A stretch of DNA of 31,708 nt from Spirochaeta sp. (GTDB taxonomy: Bacteria > Spirochaetota > Spirochaetia > DSM-27196 > Alkalispirochaetaceae). The stretch is from the NCBI GenBank assembly GCA_027859055.1, contig JAQIBO010000330.1, positions 1-31,708 of the forward strand, written 5' to 3'. The notes beneath the pieces were generated by a model. That model was not told where the DNA came from, did not search any database, and saw nothing but the letters and a program-made list of their open reading frames with translations. The position numbers and the translations under genes were made by a program. Below are positions 15,740 to 23,857 of the stretch, piece by piece. The number at the start of each line of letters is the position of its first letter. Position 1 is the first letter of the stretch.

Positions 15740-15812
15740 GGTCGCGCTATCCTACACGGGATCGCTCGTGTTGGGTAGGATTTATCCGCGGGTGGGACCG
15801 AACCGACCGCTA

Positions 15813-15842
15813 TTGCATATCGACGGATAGCGGTAGTATAGG
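15813..15842 (+). promoter_or_regulatory. Possible mgsA promoter
   Basis: TTGCAT (15813-15818), an 18-base spacer and TATAGG (15837-15842) resemble a sigma-70 promoter upstream of mgsA. Transcription would start near 15849, leaving only about 12 bases before the ATG, enough to include GGAGGT. Confidence 0.35.
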
Positions 15843-15860
15843 CCCTGAACGGAGGTGCCT

Positions 15861-16319
15861 ATGAAACGTATTGCGCTTGTGGCCCACGATAACCGCAAGA
15901 AAGACCTGGTGGAGTGGGTCGAGTGGAACTACCTGATTCTGATTAAGGAACACCTCATCTGCACCGGTACCACCGGTGGCCTGCTGGAAGAGGCGATTCA
16001 GAAGAAGCTTGACCTCAAGGACACCCGCACATACCGGATGACCAAGTTGAAATCCGGTCCCCTCGGGGGCGATCAGCAGCTGGGTGCGATGATAGCGGAG
16101 GGCAAGGTGGATATGATGATCTTCCTCTGGGATCCAATGGAGCCGCAACCACACGACGTGGATGTGAAGGCGCTCTTGCGAATTTCGATCCTGTATAACA
16201 TTCCCGTAGCCAATAACCGCGCGACGGCCGATTTCCTGATCTCATCTTCGCTGTTTACCGATGGGTACACCCCGGTAGTCAAGGATTACAGCGCGTATAT
16301 GAAGCGATTGTCGCGCTGA
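15861..16319 (+). CDS. mgsA: Methylglyoxal synthase
   Basis: This enzyme converts dihydroxyacetone phosphate to methylglyoxal plus phosphate, a bypass of lower glycolysis used when sugar phosphates build up or phosphate is scarce. The protein has 152 residues, full length. It carries AHDNRKKDLVEW (His9, Asp10), the phosphate loop CTGTTG, catalytic Asp71 in GPLGGDQQLGA, and DPMEPQPHDVDVKALLR with the conserved His. The ATG at 15861 follows GGAGGT directly (15851-15856); an in-frame GTG two codons earlier is less likely. It is divergent from the MFS gene and is followed by the lipoprotein gene on the same strand. Confidence 0.95.
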   Translation: MKRIALVAHDNRKKDLVEWVEWNYLILIKEHLICTGTTGGLLEEAIQKKLDLKDTRTYRMTKLKSGPLGGDQQLGAMIAEGKVDMMIFLWDPMEPQPHDVDVKALLRISILYNIPVANNRATADFLISSSLFTDGYTPVVKDYSAYMKRLSR

Positions 16320-16395
16320 TACGTCTTATTATCGATATCGATCATCTGTGAATCGTCCTGCTACCTCGTTATATTACCGATGGAGACACGCTGTC

Positions 16396-17799
16396 ATGTT
16401 TTTACCGGGGGACAGAACAGGAATGCTATTCCGCTTGATCGCACTCGCGCTGGTGCTGGGCGTGTTGAGCGGTTGTCCGTGCTTTGAGGACTCCGACAAC
16501 TCTTCGTCCTCGGGTGGTACACGGACGTTTTATGCCCTTGACTTTGAGAACGGCGAGGCGCCGTATCAGCTGAGTGCGGATTTGTACGGGGTATCACCGT
16601 CCGCGCTGGTGTATGTCGAGAGCGGCCGGACCGCGGCCGCGTCGGCGGCACAGGCGGTAGCAAATGAGTTTGACCGGGCAATCTACGGCATGGTGCGTTC
16701 CAATTACGGGACGGAGAGCGACTTTGATCAGAACGGGCGGGTGATCGTGCTGCTTCTCGACATAAAAGACGGCTTTTCAGGCATCGGCGGGTACATCGCC
16801 GGATATTTTGATCCGAAAGACATGTTTGCAACGGACGCCTCCAACCGAGCCGATATGATCTACATCGACGTTGATCCCGCCGGAGTCGGTTCCGACACGT
16901 TCTTCCGGACGGTCAGTCATGAGTTTCAGCACCTGGTAAACTTTGTGGAGAACTACTTCCGTGAGGATCGCGGATTACAGGATACGTGGATCAACGAGGG
17001 GCTCTCCCTGTCGGCGGAGTACATGTACGCGGGAAGCCACAGTCAGGGGCGCATCGATTATTACAACGCGGATCCTGCCGGTTCGATGGCGCTGGGTAAC
17101 AACTTTTTTGTATGGGATAACGGCGATGTCCTGGCGGATTACGCGACGGCGTACATCTTTTTTCAGTGGTTGCGCATTCACGCGGATAACGGCGCGGGAA
17201 TTTATCGGGACATTATCGCCAGTTCTCAGAACGACTATCAGGCGGTTGAGGCTGCTGCAGCAAGCCGCATACCCGGTGCCGCGGCAAGCGTCGACGGGCT
17301 GATTCGGGACTGGTACCTCGCGCTTCGGTATCTTGACGACGCGGGGATTTACGGATTTGGTGGGGACTCTGTACTGAACCAGCTAACCTACCACATGGAA
17401 GACACCAACGACAGTTCGATAAACCTGGCCCCCGGCGAGGGGGTGTTTAACGACACGGACGGTAGTTTTGAACCCACAGACCCGGATCCGCAGATAGGCT
17501 ATGCGGGCCTCGGCGCAAATTCATCTGCCGTTGATACTGAAGGACCGGTATACAGTGGAGACCCGGTATTGGTATGGAATACCACACGTGACTATGATCC
17601 GGATGAACCTGCCCCGCGTATCAGTGCGCCGATATCAACGTCAGTGGCCGATCCCGGCCCATCCTCTCAAACCCCAACCACCGGTGGCACCACCCTTTCC
17701 GGCTCATCTGCCGCTGGCACCGGTGCCCCCCTGATCTACCCGATCGGGGTTCGGCGACGGATGCCGTTTGACGACGAGATGGAACGTGATGGCCAGTAA
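16396..17799 (+). CDS. M30-like zinc metalloprotease lipoprotein
   Basis: This protein of about 467 residues begins with a lipoprotein signal (hydrophobic LIALALVLGV, lipobox VLSGC), so it should be lipid-anchored in the envelope. The catalytic zinc site is VSHEFQHLVNF (HEFQH at residues 175-179) with WINEGLSLSAEY some 20 residues on, as in hyicolysin-type M30 and related peptidases. Asp-rich segments such as SDFDQNGRVIVLLLDIKD may bind calcium. The last 100 residues are rich in Pro, Thr, Ser and Gly, a linker-like tail. Start choice: 16396 has GGAG ten bases upstream; 16423 would give a shorter, cleaner signal peptide but has no properly spaced site. Its 3' end overlaps the next gene by 11 bases. 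Confidence 0.8.
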   Translation: MFLPGDRTGMLFRLIALALVLGVLSGCPCFEDSDNSSSSGGTRTFYALDFENGEAPYQLSADLYGVSPSALVYVESGRTAAASAAQAVANEFDRAIYGMVRSNYGTESDFDQNGRVIVLLLDIKDGFSGIGGYIAGYFDPKDMFATDASNRADMIYIDVDPAGVGSDTFFRTVSHEFQHLVNFVENYFREDRGLQDTWINEGLSLSAEYMYAGSHSQGRIDYYNADPAGSMALGNNFFVWDNGDVLADYATAYIFFQWLRIHADNGAGIYRDIIASSQNDYQAVEAAAASRIPGAAASVDGLIRDWYLALRYLDDAGIYGFGGDSVLNQLTYHMEDTNDSSINLAPGEGVFNDTDGSFEPTDPDPQIGYAGLGANSSAVDTEGPVYSGDPVLVWNTTRDYDPDEPAPRISAPISTSVADPGPSSQTPTTGGTTLSGSSAAGTGAPLIYPIGVRRRMPFDDEMERDGQ

Positions 17800-18130
17800 G
17801 CGACTCGTGGCGACGTTCGCATGGAGCACGCTGGTGCTCATCACCGGAGGAGCATGGCTACCGGCACTCGCTTCCGCGGAGCCGGAGCGGGTGGAAATCA
17901 CCGGTGTTGTCCGTCGCGTCGGAAGCGAACCGCTGACCGATCTTGTCGTCACGCACGGCGACGTTGACTACATCGTTCCCGACGATGCAGAACGCGTTTT
18001 TGAGGAGTATCTTGGGACGTCGATACGCGTTACCGCGACGGTACGACAGGAGGAGCTGCAAACCGTGGACGGCTCGTTTACGGTTGTGCGCCACTATCTG
18101 GTGGACCCGGTTGTTCTGAAAGAGGAGTAG
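17789..18130 (+). CDS. Small exported beta-rich protein
   Basis: This 113-residue protein has a signal peptide (basic start, hydrophobic core TLVLITGGAWLPALA, likely cleavage after ALASA). The mature part is short, acidic and strand-rich (VEITGVVRRVGSEP, TDLVVTHGDVDYIV, SIRVTATVRQEELQ), like a small OB-fold or lipocalin-sized barrel; no family is recognised with confidence. The ATG at 17789 overlaps the lipoprotease end by 11 bases, so the two are probably co-translated and may act together in the periplasm, for example as an inhibitor or accessory of the protease. That partnership is inference. Confidence 0.65.
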   Translation: MASKRLVATFAWSTLVLITGGAWLPALASAEPERVEITGVVRRVGSEPLTDLVVTHGDVDYIVPDDAERVFEEYLGTSIRVTATVRQEELQTVDGSFTVVRHYLVDPVVLKEE

Positions 18131-18158
18131 GGCCACCGGATGCACATACGGGCCGCAC

Positions 18159-18189
18159 AAAAAAACACCGCGTCCGGCGGGACGCGGTG
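18159..18189 (-). terminator. Intrinsic terminator of the rubredoxin-end operon
   Basis: A perfect 10-bp stem (18166-18175 with 18180-18189, loop GGCG) is followed on the minus strand by seven T (A7 at 18159-18165). It lies 27 bases after the rubredoxin stop and ends the long minus-strand operon. On the plus strand there is no T-run, so it is probably one-directional. Confidence 0.92.
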
Positions 18190-18215
18190 CCCAAATAGTA
18201 TGAATTAACGATTGC

Positions 18216-18380
18216 TCAGTCTTCCTCGACCTCGAACTCGTCTTTTTCCGCGCCGCAAACGGGGCATACCCAGTCTTCAGGCAGGTCTTCAAACGCGGTT
18301 CCGGGGGCAATATCGGTGTCCGGGTCGCCTTCAGCTGGGTCGTAGATATACCCACACATGTTGCATACGTACTTCTTCAT
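18216..18380 (-). CDS. Rubredoxin
   Basis: This 54-residue protein has both rubredoxin knuckles, CNMCGYIYDP (residues 6-15) and CPVCGAEKDEF (residues 39-49), with the usual aromatic/proline core (DLPEDWVCP). It binds one iron through four cysteines and carries single electrons in the cytoplasm, often to reductases that remove oxygen, peroxide or superoxide. The ATG at 18380 is preceded by a purine-rich GGGAGAGAG site. It is the last gene before a strong terminator and lies 10 bases after the TPR gene. Why a rubredoxin ends an ion-transport operon is unclear. Confidence 0.95.
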   Translation of the reverse strand: MKKYVCNMCGYIYDPAEGDPDTDIAPGTAFEDLPEDWVCPVCGAEKDEFEVEED

Positions 18381-18390
18381 CGCTCTCTCC

Positions 18391-19068
18391 CTATGGCCAC
18401 TGCACGTCCGTCAGCAGCGTCAATTTGGTTTTGCTTCTCTCGTCCGCGGGATTGATATCCAGCGCACGTTGAAAACATTTTATCGCCTCGGTGTTATTGT
18501 GCAACCCATAGTGCACGGTACCGAGCATATAATGAACCTCGGCAAATTGCGGGGTCTGCTGGACCAGGTCGTTCAAGAGTTCGAGGGCTTCTGAAAACTC
18601 TTTGCGCTTGATCTTCAGCTGCGCCAGGTAGAAGTTGGCAATCATCGACTCCGGGGATGCCTTGTGAAAACTGTCAAACGCCGTGGATGCACCGTCATCT
18701 TCACCGAGGAACAGGTTGATAAGACCGACAAAATAGCTTGCCATGGCGTGGGACTGGCTGCCCATGCTCATCACGTTTTCAAACGCCTCGAGCGCTTCGT
18801 TGAGGTGCCCCATGCGGTACAGGCAGACACCGAGTTTGTAATAGACGTTACCGGTCGGTTTGATGGCAATCGCTTCCCGGTATCGCGCAACCGCCGTGTC
18901 GAGGTTGCCCCGGGAGTAATCGATATTTCCGCGAAGGAGTTTTATAAACGCCTCGTCGGGGAATTGGCGGTCCAGCGCCTCAAACGCCGTTTCCGCCTCG
19001 ACCCACTGGCCCGAGAGATAGTACCCCATCGCTTCGATGTAACGTTCGTCCTGCTGATAACCTTGCAT
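18391..19068 (-). CDS. Cytoplasmic TPR-repeat protein
   Basis: This 225-residue protein has no signal peptide and is built almost wholly of tetratricopeptide repeats, with at least five 34-residue units. Examples of the repeat pattern are GQWVEAETAFEALDRQFPDE, GNVYYKLGVCLYRMGHLNEA and GLHNNTEAIKCFQRALDIN. Such repeats form a scaffold for protein-protein contacts; no partner can be read from the sequence, though the operon position suggests a link with the upstream EIIA/antiporter genes. An AAGGAGAG ribosome site precedes the ATG at 19068. Confidence 0.85.
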   Translation of the reverse strand: MQGYQQDERYIEAMGYYLSGQWVEAETAFEALDRQFPDEAFIKLLRGNIDYSRGNLDTAVARYREAIAIKPTGNVYYKLGVCLYRMGHLNEALEAFENVMSMGSQSHAMASYFVGLINLFLGEDDGASTAFDSFHKASPESMIANFYLAQLKIKRKEFSEALELLNDLVQQTPQFAEVHYMLGTVHYGLHNNTEAIKCFQRALDINPADERSKTKLTLLTDVQWP

Positions 19069-19133
19069 GGATCTCTCCTTTTCGGATGCTGTTCCAGTGT
19101 ACTAACGGAATACCACCGGATCAAGTGAAGATT

Positions 19134-19463
19134 TTACTGCGTTTCTATGAGTACCTGCGGATACGTGTCCTGCGGCACCAGGTGGAGACGCACGTTTTTG
19201 GGGCTCCCCATCTTTTCCACCGCTTTGGCGCTCAGCTCGACGGTACCCAGTTTGCATTCATTCGCCTGGTAGATGTTACCGTAGATCGGTTTTGCATCCT
19301 CGCTCCCAACGGTTGCCGGACTGTGCCCGTAATAGAACAATACCGTCGCGTCGGTCATCATCAACCCCAGATCGAAGCCATCGTTGGGGTTGATCACCAC
19401 TTTTTTCTCGGGAAACGAGAGGTCGGCGATCACTTTCAGAAATGCGGTCTCTTTCACATTCAT
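19134..19463 (-). CDS. Conserved-looking protein of unknown function (109 aa)
   Basis: I do not recognise this family. The protein is soluble with no signal peptide, of alternating strands and helices. It has a first segment with ETAFLKVIADLSFPEKKVVI, a central segment TDATVLFYYGHSPATVG, and a C-terminal segment ending VRLHLVPQDTYPQ. There is a single Cys, in YQANECKLGTVELSAKAVEK. GGGAG lies six bases before the ATG at 19463, and the gene is only 10 bases after the EIIA gene, so it is a true member of the operon. The dense operon context suggests a role with the antiporter/EIIA pair, but nothing in the sequence shows which. Confidence 0.6.
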   Translation of the reverse strand: MNVKETAFLKVIADLSFPEKKVVINPNDGFDLGLMMTDATVLFYYGHSPATVGSEDAKPIYGNIYQANECKLGTVELSAKAVEKMGSPKNVRLHLVPQDTYPQVLIETQ

Positions 19464-19473
19464 ATGAATCTCC

Positions 19474-20298
19474 CTACAGCATGTTCATGCTGCCGCGATA
19501 TGCGGCGACGTCCAGAACCAGGACCATCGCCCCCTGTTTTTTGTCCATATCGCCGGTTATTTCTTCGATACCGTTCATCAGGTCTTCCACGTGTTCCTCG
19601 GGTACCATCGTCAGTATCGTTTTGCTCTTGTGCTTGCTCTCGTTCATAAACCCGATAAAATCCGCAAATAGCGGGACGTTCGAGATGTACTGCCCCATTC
19701 CGGCGGATTCGACGATCGTGGCGCCCTCAATTCCTTCCTCGATAAAAAGCTCCAGGACGCGGTACAGGAACTCTTCCACATAGAGGTTGATGATCATCAG
19801 CTTCATCACCCGGTTCTTCCGGTCGGCGCTGTGCTCCGTCTGGGTGTTACGCAGAAACGCTTCGTAGAGCGCGGTCTCCGAGCGGGCTGCGATCAGCTCC
19901 TGCTTGAGATTGGTGTGGCTCAACGCGCGGGAGACGAACGCCAGGATCTTGAGGTGATCCGTAACCACGTCCGGTGGACCAAGAATCACAAAGAACAGCT
20001 TTACCCGTTTCTTGTCGAGGGCATCGAAATCAACGCCACGTTCACTGGAGACGATGTACAGGAGAAAGCGTTTCATCCCGGGGATGCGGGCGTGGGGAAT
20101 CGCGATCTCATTGCCGAACGCGGTTGAGCCCTGCTGTTCCCGCTCAGCCAGCGCGGTATGAATCGTCTCCGCGGTGGCGTCGCCAAGCGCATCACTTGCA
20201 GCGGCCAGCTCGGCGAGGCGGGAGATCATTTCGTCTTTGTTCTTTGCCTGAACCTGGACGCGGCAGCTCTGTTTTTCCAGGATTTCGTAGATTTCCAT
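19474..20298 (-). CDS. PTS EIIA-type protein with C-terminal PII-like domain
   Basis: Residues 1-150 form a fructose/nitrogen-type EIIA domain with the phosphorylated His69 in the motif GNEIAIPHARIPGM. Residues about 165-274 form a second alpha/beta domain starting VMKLMIINLYVEEFLYRVLE and ending MVLVLDVAAYRG, which resembles the ferredoxin-like PII/CutA-type small-molecule sensor fold; that part is inferred from pattern. No sugar permease (EIIB/EIIC) is nearby, so it is likely regulatory, like PtsN (EIIA-Ntr), which controls potassium transport in other bacteria. Its ATG overlaps the stop codon of the antiporter gene (TGATG), indicating coupled synthesis with its probable target. Confidence 0.8.
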   Translation of the reverse strand: MEIYEILEKQSCRVQVQAKNKDEMISRLAELAAASDALGDATAETIHTALAEREQQGSTAFGNEIAIPHARIPGMKRFLLYIVSSERGVDFDALDKKRVKLFFVILGPPDVVTDHLKILAFVSRALSHTNLKQELIAARSETALYEAFLRNTQTEHSADRKNRVMKLMIINLYVEEFLYRVLELFIEEGIEGATIVESAGMGQYISNVPLFADFIGFMNESKHKSKTILTMVPEEHVEDLMNGIEEITGDMDKKQGAMVLVLDVAAYRGSMNML

Positions 20299-21578
20299 CA
20301 GTGTTCCTCCCGCATCTCGTTACCCCGAATGATCGCCATACGTGAAAGCGGGGGGCCGATCAGTTCGTTCACAAATACGGACAGTAAGATAATATTCACC
20401 ATCGTGCTGATCATCGGCTGATACTCCATCGGGAGGGCCGCCATCGCCGGAGACGCTTCAATCAGCAGCACCAGTCCAATCGCCACGCCTGCCTGGGGTA
20501 ACATACAGATACCCAGGTAGTTCCTGATCGCCGGTGTCGTTCCCGCGATGCGGCACCCCGCCCAGACGCCGCTGTACTTGCCAATCGCCCGGGCGATGAT
20601 GTAGGCGCCACCAAGCATCAGGATGTGTGGGTCGACAAACACTTCCGGACGCAACTCCGTCCCGGCTATGACGAAAAAGAGGGCGTAAATCGGCGGTGTC
20701 AACGGCTTGAGAATCCGGAAAATCCGGTGGTTATCCGGGGAGATGTTGATGATTACCGCCCCGGCGGCCATGTTGGTCAGCAGCGGCGACAGGTTGAAGG
20801 AGATCGCCAGCGCCGTGGAGAGAAAGAGCATTCCCAGGGTGGTGATCAGTACCTCGTTGGAATTGGTTCGCTTGCGCGCGAGGAGATGAATGAGCAGTCC
20901 GGTAACCGCGCCGAGGACCAGCGAAAACCCGACTTCCGCAAAGGAGTGCAGGACGATTGAAAGCGCTCCGCCCCCGTGAGCGGCCGCCGCGCCGGCAGCA
21001 CCGGCAGCTGCACCGACATCGCCAAGGATACTGCTTGCCACGGCAAAAACAACTCCGAACAGGATAACCGCGCCCGCGTCGTCAAGGGCGACGACGCCGT
21101 ACAGGTAGTCGATAAACTGGCCACGGGCACGCAGGCTCTGGACGATTGCGACCGTTGCCGCCGGAGCGGTGGCAGATGCGATCGCGCCAAGGAGCAGTGC
21201 AAACGGCGCGGGCATTCCCAACAGGACAAGCACACCCGATACAAGGACAAACGCGGCGAACAGCTGTACTACCGTGACGATAACGATCGCCGACCCCATC
21301 CGTCTGAGCTTGACCCAGTAAAACTCTCCGCCGATCGTAATTGCGATCATGCCAAGGGCGACTTCGGTGACCAGTCCGAGGCCCTCGCCCATATGGTGCG
21401 GAATCAGACCGAGAAAGGAATCACCGACCAGAAGCCCGGAGATGATGTACCCGGTGATCTCCGGCAGTTTGATCCGGTTGACGATCTTGCCGATCAGAAA
21501 TCCGAGAAGCAGGAGAATCCCAAGGGAATACAGTGCGTGCTGCGCGAGTAGCTCTCTAAGTGCGTCCACTGCCCCCAC
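20298..21578 (-). CDS. Cation/proton antiporter, CPA2 family
   Basis: This 426-residue integral membrane protein has about 12-13 helices. The CPA2 aspartate pair is seen in VVALDDAGAVILFG. A glycine/alanine-rich cytoplasmic or periplasmic loop (DVGAAAGAAGAAAAHGGGAL) interrupts the middle. It likely exchanges Na+ or K+ against H+ for pH or turgor control. No RCK domain is fused. The start is a GTG at 21578; a second GTG at 21569 lies closer to a GGGGG stretch and is equally possible. It is 45 bases after icd on the same strand and overlaps the EIIA gene at its end, so transport is probably regulated by that protein. Confidence 0.85.
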   Translation of the reverse strand: MGAVDALRELLAQHALYSLGILLLLGFLIGKIVNRIKLPEITGYIISGLLVGDSFLGLIPHHMGEGLGLVTEVALGMIAITIGGEFYWVKLRRMGSAIVIVTVVQLFAAFVLVSGVLVLLGMPAPFALLLGAIASATAPAATVAIVQSLRARGQFIDYLYGVVALDDAGAVILFGVVFAVASSILGDVGAAAGAAGAAAAHGGGALSIVLHSFAEVGFSLVLGAVTGLLIHLLARKRTNSNEVLITTLGMLFLSTALAISFNLSPLLTNMAAGAVIINISPDNHRIFRILKPLTPPIYALFFVIAGTELRPEVFVDPHILMLGGAYIIARAIGKYSGVWAGCRIAGTTPAIRNYLGICMLPQAGVAIGLVLLIEASPAMAALPMEYQPMISTMVNIILLSVFVNELIGPPLSRMAIIRGNEMREEH

Positions 21579-21623
21579 TATAGAAGAGCCGGCCCACCTT
21601 TTCCAGAGGTGCGGACGAGACGA

Positions 21624-23843
21624 TCAGGTGTAACGATCGATGATTCCGTTGAGTGTGATGCTTGGTCGCATCGCCTGCGACGCTTTCTCATGGTCCGGCC
21701 GGTAGTACCCGCCAAGGTCCACCGGATCGCCCTGGGCGCGTTCCAACTCGCTCACGATGGTGGCTTCCGCGTCTTCCAGGGCGCGTGCCAGGGCGGTGAA
21801 CCGCTCCTGAAGCTCCGGCGCCCCCTCCTGAGTCGCCATCGCGCGGCTCCAGTACAGAGCCAGATAGAAGTGGCTCCCCCGGTTATCCAGCTCGTGGACG
21901 ACGCGGGACGGCGATTTCTCGTTCTCCAGGACCTCTCCGGTTGCGGTGTCCAGGGCGTCGGCGAGGAGTTGTGCTCCCGGCTTGTCAAAGGTGCGCGCCA
22001 GATGTTCCAGCGAGACCGCAAGGGCAAGGAATTCTCCCAGCGAATCCCAGCGCAGGTGTCCCTCGCGAACAAACTGCTGCACGTGTTTGGGGGCGGATCC
22101 TCCCGCGCCGGTCTCAAACAGACCGCCGCCGTTCATCAACGGCACAATTGAGAGCATCTTCGCGCTGGTGCCCAGTTCCAGAATCGGAAACAGATCGGTG
22201 AGATAGTCGCGCAGAACGTTTCCGGTTACCGAGACGGTGTCCTTCCCGGCCCGGGCCCGGTCAACACTGAACGCGGTGGCTTCCTTCGGTGCCATGATGC
22301 GGATATCCAGTCCGGTTGTGTCGTACAGCGGAAGGTACTCGCGAACTTTGTCGATAAGCTGTGCGTCATGGGCGCGGTTCTCGTCCAGCCAGAACACCGC
22401 CGGACTGTCCGTGGCGCGGGCACGCTCTACGCCGAGTTTGACCCAGTCCCGGATCGGCGCGTCTTTCACCTGACACATACGAAAAATGTCACCCGTATCC
22501 ACCTCTCGCGTCAGCAGGACCGAACCGTCTTCGGCGACCACCTCAACGGTGCCGGGGCCGTCCATCTCAAACGTCTTGTCGTGGGAGCCGTATTCTTCCG
22601 CTTTCTGCGCCATCAGTCCCACGTTGGAAACACTGCCCATCGTGCGCGGGTCAAAGGCGCCGTTGCGTTTACAGTCGTCGATCACCGTCTGGTAAACCGA
22701 CGCGTAGGAACGATCGGGAATGACAAACTTGGTGTCCTCCATCGTGCCTGCCGGGCTCCAGCTCTTCCCGGAGGCGCGAATTGCGGCGGGCATGGTGGCA
22801 TCGATAATGAAATCACTGGGAACGTGAAAGTTGCTGATGCCGCGGTCGGAGTCCACCATCGACACCGCCGGCCCCCGGTCAAAGCACGCCTGGATATCAG
22901 CGCGGATCTCCTCCTGCTGCGCTTCCGGCAGGGTTGCTATCTTCGCGTAGAGGTCGCCGAGGCCGTTGTTGGGAGTGATCTGCAACCGGGCCAAGGTGTC
23001 CGCGTGTTTTTTAAACACCTCTTCAAAAAAGACCGACACGACGTGGCCAAAGATGATCGGATCCGACACTTTCATCATCGTGGCTTTCAAATGGACCGAG
23101 AACAGGACCCCCTGGTCACGCGCATCGTCGATCTGCGTGGCAACAAACTCCCGCAGCTCCCGGCGCCGGAGGACCGCGGCGTCGATAACCTCTTTTTCAG
23201 TCAGCGGGACCGTCGTGAGGTCCCGCGACGCACCGTCTTTCGGACGGAATCTGATAGTCGCGGTGGTGGCGGTGGGTACCACGGTGGAACGCTCGCTCTC
23301 GTAGTAGTCTCCCTGCGACATGCTTGCCACGTGGGATTGCGAATCGGAACTCCACTCGCCCATCGAGTGGGGGTACTTGCGGGCGTACGCTTTTACCGCC
23401 CGGGCGGCGCGGCGGTCGGAGTTGCCCTCCCGAAGGACCGGGTTCACCGCACTCCCTTTGATCCTGTCATAGCGTCGGCGGATAGCGCGCTCCGCTTCCG
23501 ATGTCGCGTTTGCGGGATAGTCGGGAACGGCAAACCCGTGCTCCTGGAGCTCAGCGATAGCCGCGTGGAGTTGCGGTAGCGATGCGCTGATGTTTGGAAG
23601 CTTGATGACGTTGGCATCGGGCTGCCTGACGAGCTCACCGAGCTCCGCCAGGTCGTCGGAGACGCGCTGATCCGGTTTGAGATGATCGGGAAAGGCGGCG
23701 AGAATGCGTGCCGCCAACGAGATATCCCGCGTCTCTACCGGGACGTCGACGGCACGGGTAAACGTGTTGATGATCGGTAAGAGGGAAAACGTTGCCAGAG
23801 CGGGCGCTTCATCGGTAAGGGTGTAGATTATCTTCGATTCCAT
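21624..23843 (-). CDS. icd: NADP-dependent isocitrate dehydrogenase, monomeric type
   Basis: This enzyme oxidises isocitrate to 2-oxoglutarate and CO2 with NADP, in the citric-acid cycle. The 739 residues match the monomeric (IDH-II, about 740 residues) family rather than the 400-residue dimeric one. Family segments visible are the N-terminal MESKIIYTLTDEAPALATFS, NVIKLPNISASLPQL, SVHLKATMMKVSDPIIFGHV and KDTVSVTGNVLRDYLTDLFP. The start at 23843 has no strong ribosome site, but the gene begins only 14 bases after the aminotransferase stop, so coupling is likely. A large open frame on the opposite strand is only a codon-bias shadow. Confidence 0.95.
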   Translation of the reverse strand: MESKIIYTLTDEAPALATFSLLPIINTFTRAVDVPVETRDISLAARILAAFPDHLKPDQRVSDDLAELGELVRQPDANVIKLPNISASLPQLHAAIAELQEHGFAVPDYPANATSEAERAIRRRYDRIKGSAVNPVLREGNSDRRAARAVKAYARKYPHSMGEWSSDSQSHVASMSQGDYYESERSTVVPTATTATIRFRPKDGASRDLTTVPLTEKEVIDAAVLRRRELREFVATQIDDARDQGVLFSVHLKATMMKVSDPIIFGHVVSVFFEEVFKKHADTLARLQITPNNGLGDLYAKIATLPEAQQEEIRADIQACFDRGPAVSMVDSDRGISNFHVPSDFIIDATMPAAIRASGKSWSPAGTMEDTKFVIPDRSYASVYQTVIDDCKRNGAFDPRTMGSVSNVGLMAQKAEEYGSHDKTFEMDGPGTVEVVAEDGSVLLTREVDTGDIFRMCQVKDAPIRDWVKLGVERARATDSPAVFWLDENRAHDAQLIDKVREYLPLYDTTGLDIRIMAPKEATAFSVDRARAGKDTVSVTGNVLRDYLTDLFPILELGTSAKMLSIVPLMNGGGLFETGAGGSAPKHVQQFVREGHLRWDSLGEFLALAVSLEHLARTFDKPGAQLLADALDTATGEVLENEKSPSRVVHELDNRGSHFYLALYWSRAMATQEGAPELQERFTALARALEDAEATIVSELERAQGDPVDLGGYYRPDHEKASQAMRPSITLNGIIDRYT

Positions 23844-23857
23844 ATCTGCGCAGTATA

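Noticed and set aside
16320..16395. ATCGATATCGAT palindrome after mgsA as a terminator
   Set aside because: AT-rich, short and without a T-run; more likely chance.
22368..23579. 403-codon plus-strand frame
   Set aside because: Antisense to the full-length monomeric isocitrate dehydrogenase; codon-bias artefact.
23844..23857. TATACT just upstream of icd as a separate promoter
   Set aside because: The gap to the aminotransferase is 14 bases and there is no -35; co-transcription is simpler.
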